Source: Lineus longissimus (lineage: Eukaryota > Nemertea > Pilidiophora > Heteronemertea > Lineidae). From it: 64,000 nt of DNA. The position numbers were made by a program, and so were the translations under genes. Shown piece by piece: positions 31,038 through 43,500 of the stretch. The notes beneath the pieces are model-generated. The model saw only the letters and a program-made list of their open reading frames with translations. It did no database searches and was not told where the DNA came from. Numbering within the stretch: the stretch's first letter is position 1; every line of letters begins with the position of its first letter. The stretch lies in the NCBI RefSeq assembly GCF_910592395.1, contig NC_088320.1:7998001-8062000 (forward strand), given 5' to 3'.

Positions 31038-33320
31038 CTAACGTTGGTTTTTCTTAGGAAACTTGGCACAAATTGAGCATCTGGCTACAAGATCCTCTAT
31101 GTCCTTCGCCATTCCTGGCCAGTACAGCACAGGCCTAGCTCTGTTTTTGCACTTTTGCCCTCCTAGGTGTCCTTCATGAATGAGGACCAACATGTCCTTT
31201 CTAAGCACAGCTGGCACTAAGGGTCTCTCGCTATGAAACAACAACCCATCGGTTTCGTAAATCTCATGACGGACAAGGCAATAGCGACGTAGCATGATCG
31301 GTACTGACGACTTGTGATCTGGCCAGCCCTTGCGCACCATTTCAGATAGGGACTGGAGCTCCTCGTCTTCCTTGATCGCTTTCTGAAATTGTTCCTTCTT
31401 CTCCGCCGATATGAGCATTTGAACTAAAGCCTCTATTTTCTTGTCATCCGGCTTAAGGCCATGTTCTGTGACAATGTTACCAACATATTTGGTTTCAATT
31501 TGTCGTAGCTGAATCTTATGCACATTGTACCTCACATGGTTTTCCACAGCTCGCTCCATCACTTTCCTCAAGACAACATCATGATCATCGTCGTCGTCAC
31601 CGCCGATAATGAGGTCATCAAAGATAACCACCACCCCTTCAATGTCCCCAAACACCTTTTCCAAGATTTTCTGGAAAACTTCCGGCGCAGAGGATATCCC
31701 AAATGGCAGTCGTTTGAAACGAAATCTTCCAAACGGGCTATTAAATGTGCACAGTAACGAACTCTCCTCATCCAACTCTATGACGTGCCTTAAAGATCTA
31801 AGATTGAAAACACTTTTTTCCCAATGAACTTGTTTGTTTTGTCCTGCAGTGTTGGAATCATGTTCGCGCTTTACTGCCTTATTGAGCTTTTTTGGATCTA
31901 AGCACAGACGTAGGGTCCCATTAGACTTTTCCACGACAACTAAACTATTTACCCACTTCGTTGGCTGGTCCACTCGTTCAATGATATCATCTTTTTCCAG
32001 TTGCTCAAGAGTTTCTTTCAGGTTCTCGCGAAGACTGAACCGACGTGGTACATCAATGTGCGGCGGGCACGACTTGTCAATTACAATGTGGTGCTTCCCT
32101 GGCAGGTGCCCTCGACCTAAGAAGGCACCGGGATATTCCTCGACTAAATCCTCCTTCGTTAACAGTTTCGATACCGACGCAACACGTTTCGGCAGGCTTA
32201 ACGATCGACAGGCCGATGGGTGGCGATTTCGTATCAACCAGGTAGAACAGCAGTGTCTGACGCTGGGCTGTCGGTTTGCCCCAACAGGTAAGGAAAACTT
32301 TCCCTTCCGGACGAATCTTCGAATCACCATAGGCTGTAAGCACTGTTGACGTGCCGTCCAACTGTGGTCTGTCACGCAATTTATTGTATAATGACAAGGG
32401 GAGGATATTTTCCTGAGCGCCTGTGTCCAATTTAAAGTTAATCTTGTTTTTGGTATTTATTACATGCAAACTACACATCCACGTGTCATCCTTATCGGTC
32501 TGCACTGTATGTGCACCAAGCTCACCCACGAAGAGGTTTTCGAATTCCTCAGATGGCGGAACTGCAACTGCGGCCACCTGTGGTGCCATTGGTTTTGGAT
32601 TGGGACAACATTTCCCAAAGTGATTAAATGAGTGGCATCGGTAGCACTCCTTACCATATGCTGGGCACGACCTTGGAGCATGGTTTCTGCCACATTTGGT
32701 ATAGTCAAATTTACGAGGGGCCATATTACTGTTAGCTTCTTTTGGTTTCGATTGAAGTGCATGTACAGACTCGTGCTCTGAAGCTGATTTACCAGCAATT
32801 GCCTTCACTTGTTTCTGGCTGGCTTCGGCAGCCCTGCAGGTATCTAATGCCGACTGCAAGGTTAAAACTGGGCTGGACTGGGGCAGCAAACGCTCTCTTT
32901 AACGGTTGTCCAGTATGCCAAAAACCAGTCTGTCCCTTATCATGCTCTCATTTTGATCGCCAAACTCACAACTTCTAGCAAGTGTCCTTAACTCCGTCAC
33001 AAACTGATAGATGGTGGCGCCATCTGTCTGAATACAGTTCCAAAACTTTTACCGTTCAAAAATTGTATTTTTCCTTGGGTTACAGTGTTCGTCAAACCTT
33101 TTAACTATTACCTCATATTTCGTCTTATCTTCGTCCATTCCATAGACGAAGTTATTGTATACTTCAAGGGGTTCTTCACCGAGACATGCAGCAGCGTAGC
33201 TATTTTGATAGGGTCCCCTTTTACATTGATGCCGGTCGCCACCAAATACAGCTCAAACCTTTGTTTCCACCGGGCCAGTTCTTGCTGAGGTTTCCCTCTA
33301 GTTGCTTTCAGTTGCTCCAT
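31038..33320 (-). pseudogene. Gypsy gag-protease-reverse transcriptase remnant
   Basis: Gag at 33320-32890 reads WKQRFELYLVATGI and then, in a shifted frame, RFDEHCNPRKNTIFER and FVTELRTLARSCEFG. Next come the zinc knuckle CYRCHSFNHFGKCC (~32650), the protease motif FKLDTGAQENILPL (~32425) and RT blocks KWVNSLVVVEKSNGTLRLCL and SPFGRFRFKRLPFGISSAP. The catalytic box reads IFDDLIIGG. RT motif A (VFSILDL) is only readable in another frame, at about 31800. After KKIEALVQM the protein jumps straight to LISAEKKEQFQKAI, which belongs before the integrase, so the thumb/RNase H part (normally a few hundred residues) is missing in frame. The H2C2 finger follows (HEGHLGGQKCKNRA ... CSICAKF). Confidence 0.8.
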
Positions 33321-33399
33321 TCTGACACCATGTCAGGCTCTGGACTGACTGTGGTCGACTCGACTTCACACGAACAAAGACAGAGGCAAGCTGACCTTT

Positions 33400-36120
33400 C
33401 AGGCGCCATTTAATACTCAACCACAGGACAACGGTTAGGTATAGAATTAGGAATCACAACCATGACAACCTTCACCGACAAGATCGGGCAAAACACTGAT
33501 CTTTCTGTGTCAAGGTCATTCTCAAATTATGCCCTCACTTCAAGGTCAAGGACCTTGGAACTCAATGTCAAAAGCAACTAGGTCGATGCTAAATATGTCA
33601 ATTTTAGCCCAAGGTCGTCGAATACTACTGTTGATGTGCTGTTTCAATGTGAAGAGCAGTGGGGTTGTATTGTCTTATAAAGCCAGTTCCTGGAACACTG
33701 TCCGTAATTTTGGTTAAATTTGAATAGATTTTTGGGGCATTTTTTCATTATGCAGGCGCGGATCCAAGCCCCCCCCCCCCCCCCCACCCCCTGCATGCAC
33801 CACTGTGCGACTGGTTCGTGGTCCAATATATAATACTTAATACTCGAAAGGCCCCGCTTGCTCAGGTAGGCCCCTAGGTATCGCAGTTTTATGGCGGGAA
33901 AACGAAAGTTGCAGAATATCTTAAAGTTTTTTTTCACTTTCCATTACATAAATTTAGTTTGAGATTGACGCTTCGAACTGTCTGTACAAAAAATAACAAA
34001 ACACGTGTTAGAAGACAATCGTTTGTTTCAGGCAAACGAAACCCATTAATAGGCCTAGTTGTGGTCAGATATGAGGAAAATGCATCAAAGGCACAAAAAT
34101 CTCAAAAACTTTTCTGGGGGAAGGCCCCCTGATCCCCGTTCAAACGCAGCGCGCGAGTATATATATGGGGCTACGCCGCCTCTGTTTTGGAAGGTATCGT
34201 GATCTTGTCTGCCGGATCTCTTAACTAAGGGTATATGATAAACAATGTGAATCACACGGACCACCGAATTTTTTTTATCTCCGAAGTTGGCCCGGTTAAA
34301 CGTCTTTCAATAGTTTTCATGAACCATGCGCATGATCAGCTGTTAGATGTAAACAAAACGGCATGCAGATCACCCGCGAGTGACGTCATCAAATGATGTT
34401 ATTGTGTTGAGTTCATGGTTGTGAAACTAACTATCTGATTGGTTATTTGCACCAGTTGAGCAATGTTGTTTATGTGCTTTTTCCAGAAGTTATGCGTCTA
34501 ATCCGATAGATCAAGACATATTTGAACGTGACCAATTGTTCAACACTGCCATCACACCAATGCTCGTAACTCTCGGTTCAAGATTTAGAGTAGAATTGAT
34601 AGGAAATATAGCTGACTACATTGTTTCGATGTATCCATTCTCCACCAATCAGAGCAGAGCTTTCTTAGGCTATTGGACAACAAGAGTTGTTTTCATTTTC
34701 ATTCGGAGCTGTCAGGGATAACCAGCGAAAAATATTGAAATTTACCTAATCCATGTCGCTCCAAAATGAATCACCACAACCATTTCAGCCATAATAACTA
34801 CTATAATCATCACATCAAGACAAGGTCGGAGGTGAGTGGGTTTACAAGCTGATCAAGAGGTGAAAGTTGTATCGCACTGCACTCCAGTTCAGTCCGCAAT
34901 TCCATTCCCAATCAATCGGTAATCACCATGATCACACACACCACTGCACCATGCCCATCGCATGACATGACGACTTAGCCTACTAGGGCCAAGGCATATA
35001 CATAACATTGTACTTGCATAGATGATACTGATAGCACGCCATTCCATCCATTTGAGATCCTTATATCACCATTGCTTGGAATACAAGTGGCATCATGGTC
35101 AGAACAATAACAAAAAGTCGTCTTATAAAACATGCATCATCATCAATCATGCAATCGGACCACGTAATCACGATGATTGATTATTGATTGGTCACAAGGC
35201 ATGCTAGGTGTCCTGAAAACGAGCTTTAGCTAGGCCTATTTTTGTAGGCCTTTCGAAGAAGACTAAACGCAGCCATAACAAATCAATTGCGCACACTCGG
35301 AACACGTCAGAAGACCTTTGTTCCAAGGGAAACGCATGACTGGTCAGCGCCATAACAAACTTCTTCAGAAAGGTCGATTGAAGTTGCCGTGACCTGTCAT
35401 GCCTATATCGTATGCAAATCTCTCGGACTGCATCAGTTGTCGATCGAGTCGTCATTCCAGCTTGCAGCTACCTGCGAGTAGTGCGAGTCAGGCCCAATCA
35501 GTTACCAGTTTTACTCACCGACGAGTGATCCTCTTGACACACAAGCATGGAATGATCGATTTTAATCGCAGGTATCTGCGCAGGTGACGTGCAAGTTACG
35601 CACTGCATGCGAAAAATGAGTCAAGCGAGATTAATTGACATACCCTCAGGTAGACTCGGTGAAAGCAATGGCTTTATTTTAATCACTTTGAATAGGTTTT
35701 CTATTCGAGTCTACTTTTAATAAAACCTTCCTCTCGAGGAATTCACATGACGTCCAGCGCAACACTGTCATGTACAAGGCGCTAATAAAAATGCGTCTGC
35801 GTCAAAGCACTGCGGATGACGTTGAGTTGCATGCAAGTGACGTGCTGAGTACAACTGGCGCTCCACTGACACAAATTTAGGGATGTCAATTGTAACTTGG
35901 TCTGTACACGTGTTATTATGATCACTATTGGCCGTCGATTGCCACTGTTGAAAGGTGATGATGGGGAACCAACTGCGGCAGAGTCAGTGAACTGAGTTCC
36001 TTGTTAGCGATGGTTTCCAATGACAACACTTGAGTTGGAGAATGGATTTTTGCTCGTTCCGGATTTGAAAATGGCCACCAGGTGGCCATCTTGGATTTTG
36101 CATTGAGTGCTGCTTTTGGC
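33400..36120. other. Gene-free stretch
   Basis: No exon recognised. Holds a poly-C tract (33771-33787) and a tandem-core repeat hairpin end near 36118 (TTTTGGCTCACCGTA). A decayed 5' LTR of the Gypsy element could lie in 33330-33700 but was not identified. Confidence 0.45.
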
Positions 36121-36169
36121 TCACCGTAAGGGAGTTATGGCCTGTTATGTGTAGCACTATGCGATTCAC

Positions 36170-37410
36170 TGATTCATTCAATATTTCAGTCAGAAATCGA
36201 ATGAATAGTTTCTTTAGTGAAAAATAAATCAAATAAATTGTCAATCGAATCGAATGATAGGTTGTTTTATCAAAAATGTATTGGAAAGAGTTTAAAATAT
36301 CAAGACCGAGATCAAACAATCTCATTCGATTCTTACAAATCACCTATTCAATATTAATCGCATAATTCGTCATATAGATTAAAGTACATTTCGATATAAT
36401 CAAATAGTTCTTACAAAAAATTGAATGATAATTTGATTTTAAGAATGAATGATCATTCGATTCCATATCAAATGAAAAGCAATATTCGATTTAAAAATCA
36501 AATGGTCTATTTGATTTAAATCGAATGACCTATTCGATTTAAATCGAATGAGTATTCGATTTCTAAATCAAATGGTCTCATTCGATTCTGCTCCTATTCC
36601 ATTCGATTCTAATTGGTTGCTAGTTTGTCACGTGACTATGATTGACCAATCAAAATCGAATAGAAATCTACACAAAATCGAATGACCTATTCGGTTTTAA
36701 ATCGAATGGTCTATTCGATTCTGCTCCTATTCCATTCGATTCTAATTGGTTGCTAGTTTGTCACGTGACTATGATTGACCAATCAAAATCGAATAGAAAT
36801 CTACACAAAATCGAATGACCTATTCGGTTTTAAATCGAATGGTCTATTCGATTCTGCTCCTATTCCATTCGATTCTAATTGGTTGCTAGTTTGTCACGTG
36901 ACTACGATTGACCAATCAAAATCGAATAGAAATCTACAAAAATCGAATGACATATTCAATTTTAAATCGAATGGTCTATTCGATTTTAAATCGAATGACC
37001 TATTCGATTTAAATCGAATGAGTATTCGATTTCAAAATCGTATATACTTCTTATTTGATTCTGAAATTGAATATACTTTGATTAAATTGAAAGATTTGGT
37101 GTAATTAAAATCGAAAATGCTTCGTTTTTTGACCAGTTAATGCGATATATTTGAATCTGATTTTGATCTATTTCTTTCACCTTTTGATTTTTTCTAAGTT
37201 ATATTCGATTATGAATTTATAGTGTTTGATTTGATATACAACAAGAACAGTATTTTTTGTTGATAAATGTTTGAAAAAAATCGAATGAATATGCAAAAAA
37301 ATCAAATGATTGAGGGAAGAATCGAACAAAGTTGAATAAAATCGAATAGATAGGCACAAAAATCAAATTTTAATTGCAATGTTGCTCAAATCGAATTTTG
37401 CTACAAAAAA
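36170..37410. repeat. ATTCGATTT/AAATCGAAT self-complementary array
   Basis: Dozens of copies of (A)AATCGAAT and its complement ATTCGATT in both orientations, often back to back as ATTCGATTTAAATCGAAT. AT content is very high. Open frames across it are composition-driven. The centre contains the 133-bp tandem repeat described separately. Confidence 0.85.
36575..36970. repeat. Three 133-bp tandem repeats with GTCACGTGAC and CCAAT boxes
   Basis: The unit starts GGTCTATTCGATTCTGCTCC and contains TTCTAATTGGTTGCTAG, then GTCACGTGAC (36627-36636, 36760-36769, 36893-36902), then GATTGACCAATCAAAATCG. Period is exactly 133 bp. Inverted CCAAT boxes flank the E-box almost symmetrically. The copies differ by few bases. 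Confidence 0.85.
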
Positions 37411-37667
37411 CATGCCATAGGGAGTCTATACAATACCGCAGTGTCGGTCGGCTGTCGTAGTCGTCCGTCTCTGTATCCTGTTTCAAAAACAGTGGCACGT
37501 TTCTGAACCACTAGAATATCCACGACTTTGCTACAAGGGGATACATTTAATATCATACTGATTTCGATTTGACCCATGTAATATACAGCATATTTCTTAA
37601 CCAGCATGAATTCCTAACTGCCAACATCTAATATACGGTGAGCACAATGGCCCTGGCCTTTTCATTT
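37411..37667. mobile_element. Tandem-core interspersed repeat, copy 5a (reverse, coreless)
   Basis: Orientation is opposite to the copies at 2001-8600. It starts AGGGAGTCTATACAATACCG, has a GTCGTCCG microsatellite, one short piece of core, and ends GTGAGCACAATGGCCCTGGC at about 37640-37665. It joins head-to-tail to copy 5b. Confidence 0.55.
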
Positions 37668-37723
37668 TTGGCTCACCGTAGGGGAGTCTATACGATACCG
37701 CAGTGTCCGTCGTCCGTCGTCGT

Positions 37724-37761
<38 letters not shown>

Positions 37762-39352
37762 CGTCGTATCCTAGTTCAAAAACAGTGGCACGTTTTTTAA
37801 CCGCTAGGCCTATGAACTTAAAACTTTGTGCACATGACCCCCTAGGTCAGATGACCCGTGACACTAAATTTCTGTCCGATTTGATTCTCTACTTGGCCAC
37901 CAGGGGGCAAAATGTGGATATCTAAAAAGTGTGATGTCTCGCTTATTAGTGACTTGTTTTCGATAAAACTTTTGTGGTAGGTACTCATAGCAAGGATACA
38001 TCATATATCTTACGGGTTTTTAATTTGATCTACTTTTCAAGGTCGCAGAGATCAAATGGCGTGAATTGGCCGTTTGAGTGTAACTATGGCACGTTTCTGA
38101 ACCACCAAAGCTATGAGCTTGAAACTTGGTACATATAACCCCCTATATCAGATAACCTCTGGTGCTGAATTTCAGCCTGATCTGATTCTTGACTTTGCCA
38201 CCAGGGGGCCAAAACAGAAAAAGTAAGAAGTGCAATAGCCTGCTTATTAGCAAATTGTTTTTGATGAAATTTTTATGGCAGGGACCCCTAGCAAGGTTAC
38301 CTCAGATGTTGCACGATTTTTCGGATTTGACCTACTTTTTAAGGTCGCAGAGGTCAAATGGCGTAAATTTGCCGTTTGAGTGTAACTATGGCACGTTTCT
38401 CAACCGCAACAGTTATGAACTTGAAACTTTGAACAAATGACCCCCTAGGTCAGTTGACCTTTTACACTGAATTTTGGTTCGGTCTGATTATTGACTTGGC
38501 CACCAGGGGGCCCAAATTCAAAACTCAAAAAGTGTGATTTCTCGCTTATTACTGATTTGTTTTTGATAAAAGTTTCATGGTAGGTACTCCCAGCAAGGAT
38601 ACATCACATATCTTACGGGTTTTTGATTTGACCCACCTTTCAAGTTCACAGAGGTCAAAGTTGAAAACTTTACCGTTCTTGGTACGTTTTGTCGTTGTTC
38701 AATGTAAAGAGTTTTAATTTTGTGTAATGATGCATCTAAGAAGCCACTATTTGTATGCCAAGTTTCAGCCAGATCGGAATTCAAATATGGCCGAAATTGC
38801 ATGTTTTGTGGGTTTTTCCTCGTATTGTGGCAATCCAAAGGTCGTGAGTTCAAACACCGGTCAAGGACAGCCAAAAATATTTTTATTTTTCATCTTTTCC
38901 TTTTTTCTTTTCTGAGTTCTATCTTACATTTTCTTCATTTTTTGATTTATTTGGTGCCATAGATTTAATTAGGCGGCCATCTTGGAAATCGTTTTTTGCC
39001 GATTGCTGTAGTGTAACGAGTGATGAAATTGTTATGGTCAGGTGGATGTGTCTACATCACATATCACCCTGGTTTGTTATTTGACCTACCTGTCAGGGTC
39101 ACTGAGGTCAAAGTTAAAAATATATTCACCGTGACCATTGTCATGGAGTGGCACGTTTCTTCACTATCATTTTCACCTAGACTCTACAAGCTTGGAACCA
39201 CAAGTCTCGGATTCACCACTTGGCCAGGGCCGGCTCTGAACTGGTCACAGATGCATGTATAAATTATGAGAGGCCTACATACTGCAGCACTTTCTGTAAC
39301 TGTCTACTAAAAATACTTACGGTGAGCACAATGGCCCCTGGCCGTTTCATTT
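37668..39352. mobile_element. Tandem-core interspersed repeat, copy 5b (reverse, ~4 core units)
   Basis: Starts with the hairpin end GGCTCACCGTA, then the microsatellite (GTCGTC)n at 37707-37762. Four core units follow with CCACCAGGGGGC at about 37898, 38199 and 38502 plus TTTCAAGGTCGCAGAGATCA-like blocks (period ~300 bp). Ends GGTGAGCACAATGGCCCCTG at about 39320-39352. A tRNA-like B-box sequence (GGTCGTGAGTTCAAACACCG, 38839) suggests a SINE piece inserted near 38800-38890. Confidence 0.6.
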
Positions 39353-40000
39353 TAAAAATGACCCCTCCTGAAGCTTTTTTAGCAACTGAAGTGAAAACGC
39401 TTTAAAAATCTGTTTCTTGTCTTAAAATGCCACTTTAGACTTTTGAAAAACATAAGTTCCAAATACTTGATTAGTCAGGATGATGGGATATTTCCCCCTC
39501 CCCCCCCCCCACCCACCCCCTCTGTATGAAACCCTGCACATTTGAGTCGCTTCTTTGTTCCCTTCGTGGGGGTGTTCAAGCGCCTTCTGGTTGCTACTTG
39601 AAACCTATGATTTATCTCTGTGGAGACTCGGGTAATATTACGGCATCTGAAAAGCACTTTCATCATGCAGAGGGAAATATTGAAACGCACTGAACTCAGT
39701 AAATATTATAATCATCATTATTACAATTCTTCATCAATTCATGCACATACACAGCTGATAACAACATGTACATGTATGCTTAGCTGGTAACGAATCAGGA
39801 CATTTTGTTTCATTTTCGGCCGATCCTGATAAGGAGGTCTTTGACATTCATTTCAAATGCCGCTCAGATGGGTAAAAATGTTGACTGTAGGCCGTCATAA
39901 CAAGTATAATGTAATTGGCCACAAAGGCTATCGACGCATGACCCCCCTGTAAATTGATGCGCAGGTGAAAAAGTTTTCGTCACTCAAAACGTATGAAGGC
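39353..40000. other. Gene-free stretch
   Basis: A C-run at 39496-39510 next to CCCTCTGTATGAAACCCTG may be the end of an element related to the one at 22116. Nothing else recognised. The missing first exon of the FBXL gene could be here or further left. Confidence 0.4.
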
Positions 40001-40350
40001 AAATGAAATTTAAAATTGATTGAATAGAAAAATTTCCAATTGCATTATGTACTGAATATAAATTTCAACATAGCGTTGTGTTGCCTGATACAAGTACTAT
40101 AAATACCAAATAATATACCATAAAGGCGAATGAAATTAAAAATTAATTGAATATAAAAATTTCCAATTGCATTATAAATGTTTTGAATATAAATTTCAAC
40201 AGTCCCGTTGTGTTGACTGATGTACAAATACATGTACTATAATTACCAAGTTTCAGCCAGTTGGCTTGGATGATAACTGCAGCATTGTAACTGCATTCTA
40301 TTTTCTGACTCACCCGTAATTATGAACGACGTCCCCCAAACAGGTTTCAT
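40000..40350. repeat. Degenerate 'TACGCCGTTCG' MITE with internal duplication
   Basis: Shares AATTTCCAATTGCATTAT, GAATATAAATTTCAACA and TACTATAAATACCAA with that MITE family. The block of about 125 bp occurs twice (from 40010 and from 40125). Right end TAATTATGAACGACGTCCCC. Confidence 0.5.
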
Positions 40351-40576
40351 CAGGTGAGCACAATAGCCTGTTACTGTGTCAGTCAGATGTCATATTTTGA
40401 AAATAACCAGAGACGAAGGGCTAAAGATTGCCCTAAGGGTATAAAATGTAATGAACTAAAGCTGTTTTAAAGATGCTGCATGATCAATGTTGTTGCCAAT
40501 TTCAGGTGTTAAAATCAGCCTGAGACATTCGTTATATATTCAAAGGATATAGTATCACTACTTTCAGCTTTCGCAG

Positions 40577-43500
40577 GTGTCTCAAGAAGATGAGCGGGAG
40601 GCACTGCTCAACAGGAAGCTCCCCAAAGAACTCCTCCTCAGGTAAGAGGCATCTTGATCCTCAATGTAATTGACATTGCTCAGGTTACAGACAACGCGCG
40701 TCAATACGTTGACGAAAAGTACAGCGTGCATTTATAAGCGATCTAGTTCCAAATGAAACACCACACTTGGCCTAATATTTGAAAAGTGCCACTCTTGAGG
40801 TGTATTGGAAGAACGCGCCAACACCCAGTGTATTACGAATTACGAGTTTAAAGGGCTGATTTGGAGTTGGACATGGGATATGTTGATTTTTTGTACAAAA
40901 ATGGCTTCCAGCAGGACCGCAACTTCTCCAAACAGGATTAATGAAAACTCTTTGAACTGCAATCAACAATGCACTAGAACGGGGTGTAACCTTAGGCCTG
41001 CCTGAAATTCGCAAGCCATGCCCAAAAGTGGCCTTCCAACACTGGTGAAAATCGTTATCAGTATAATACTACCAGTGGCGGCGCATGGTGTCAAGTTGGC
41101 ACATTATCCTCCTGGCCAGGTGAATCCCAGGCCCAGTGTGATCACGGCATAAGGCCAGAGTCCTCTATTGAAACATGTGTACATTACGTGTACATTGTTG
41201 TGCATAAGTTTTGGTAAAAAAAGTACTCATTGGACCAATCAATCTGCACAAAATTTTATATGTGTCAAGAAGAACCCTTTGCCAATAGCATAATAAAGTT
41301 TAAAAACATTCCAATACCGATTGCCTGAGAAAAAGAGATTTCCGTACACCATATCCATCAAAACGTCACTGGCGCATTGATATGGCCCTGTCAAAGTACA
41401 AGTTCTAAACTGACCAGTGAGACCACATTTTCTTAAATATATTATCAAAAAGCATATTTCTGTGATGGCCTGACTCTGTAGATTAAGAATCAACCACAGA
41501 TTGAGAATTAATTCCACTTTGGTCCATCCCAGCCATGTATTTACCACAACTTGACATTTTGATAAGCTCTATGTGACTGTGCCACACTTCCGGTCGTGGA
41601 TGAATACATGTCTCTGCCCATAAACAACACATTACTTGCAAAATAAAGGCACAACTTGGTTGTTGGTTCTGTGACAGACTTGACAGCTCCTTCCTGATTG
41701 CCAAAGGGCTTGATTATGCCTTTCCAGGTGCAATTTAAGAAAGATTGGGGTAATTGTAGCCCCGGTTCAATTGTAGCCCCTGCCTATGATATTGATTGAT
41801 ATCCCCATGCATCAAATAAAGCAGGAGCTACAAATAAACTGGGGCTACAACGACCCCATTCTACCTTATGTTCTATAACTTTGCACGCAGTAATTACTAA
41901 TTTAACCCTTTCGCAAACAATCGTCACTGTACTCTACGATCCACATCTAACTTTAATTTCCCGTACTTGTGTTGCCTGGAGAAAAACCTTAGGTGTCCCC
42001 TGCATCTACTTAGAAAAGGGTAATTCATATGTTATTTCTCAATTTCATTACACTTTATTTGGAGGAAATGTTTTCAGTTAAGGGGTGAAAATGACCCTGG
42101 GATACAAGAAATGAGATTCACCAGTGCAGTGGGGTGTCAGACATAAATGAATGTCAGCCCCAGAATTTTACTCAGGATGAACTTTCAGCCGAAGGTTTAA
42201 CCTTGAAGTATGAAATTTAAGCCAAGCTCTTTCTGATTTGCGTGAAAAGTTATGAGTGAGCTCGTCAGTTCTCCACCTGTATTAAATTGGGTCGAGGTGG
42301 TAAAAAATGGGCAATTTTACTTTGTATTGAGAATTTGCCGGCAAAACAGTTTTGATATGCCATCCTATCACTTGTCACAAAGGAACATATTTGATGGATA
42401 GTTTCTTATTGTTTCAGAATCTTCTCATTCCTGGACGTGGTGACGTTGTGTCGATGTGCCCAAGTCTCTAAAGTATGTATCACGGTTCATTCGGCACAAC
42501 TCAGATGTGGTTGATTGGCCTTTTCGCTTCGGCTGGGGTAATAGAAATTGAGAGTGGTGTTTGACTTGCATTGCCTCGATAATGATAGCATGAGCTACGA
42601 AGGAAGTCCAACCTGGTGCACTGGAGAAAATCAGTGCATCTGCCAAAACACTTCACAGTACCTGTTATTCTAAGTCTACCCATCCATGTACGTTGTGGGT
42701 ACACCTGGAGTTCCGATACCTAATATTTTTGCCGGGGGGGGGGGGGGGGTGTAGTTTCAAACGAAAGAGATATGAAAGAGGTCAACTTTAAAAATGGTTT
42801 TGTCATTAGAACTTGGGCCAATTTGCATAGGAAGATAAATAAAAGGAACGCAAAATATGAAAAGGATGATTTTGCAAACATATCTAGAGCGGCAAAAACA
42901 GTTCACTGTGGGTGTGCTCAAATTGATCAGCATCCTTGGCTTGTGGAGGACAGTCGCCTTGGCCTATTCGATGTGGCGTATGCACACTAAGGGGGTTTCG
43001 GAACCATTATTAGGCATATGCCATTCGTTAAAATTTCAAATTTGTAATTGCATGGGACAGTTTTCAATTGCGTAAATACATACTAAATATAAAATTCAGC
43101 ATTGCCTTTCTGTAGACAATAAGTCAAATACATGTACTATAAGTACATAGTTTCAACAAATTCGTATTCATAATAACTCCACTACGGCATTGTGTATTAG
43201 TGGATTTCTATTTAAAACCTGACCATCAGTAATTATGAATGGCGTACCCCTTAGGCGAATCCACACAGCTTCCGCTATGCATTTCGGCCCACGGTGGGCG
43301 GATGTGCATTTCGGCCCACGGTGGGCGGATGTGCATTTCGGCCCACGGTGGGCGGAAATGACCGGTATACTACTATTGGCCAAAAGCCAAGAAAAACACC
43401 AGAACCTTTAACTAAATATACAGGGTGTGTCCATAATAATGTAAATAAAGTCTATCCGTAACATTTGATAAGTCGTACGTGCACTCAAATTAGTGTGTAA

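Larger units (their letters stand above)
29049..33320 (-). mobile_element. Degenerate Ty3/Gypsy retrotransposon
   Basis: On the minus strand the order is gag, zinc knuckle, aspartic protease, reverse transcriptase, integrase zinc finger, integrase core and the C-terminal tail that ends ...SGRQVRLPARYRDHVL before a stop at 29049-29051. This is Ty3/Gypsy order, closest in my judgement to the Mag/K02A2.6 type. The RT thumb and RNase H are deleted, there are frameshifts, and a DNA transposon is inserted at 29523-30559. No LTR pair was found. Confidence 0.85.

Noticed and set aside
31834-32349. 171-residue plus-strand frame
   Set aside because: Antisense of the Gypsy protease/reverse transcriptase region.
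36575-36970. CRISPR-like regular repeats
   Set aside because: The 133-bp units are contiguous tandem repeats with no unique spacers, in animal DNA with introns.
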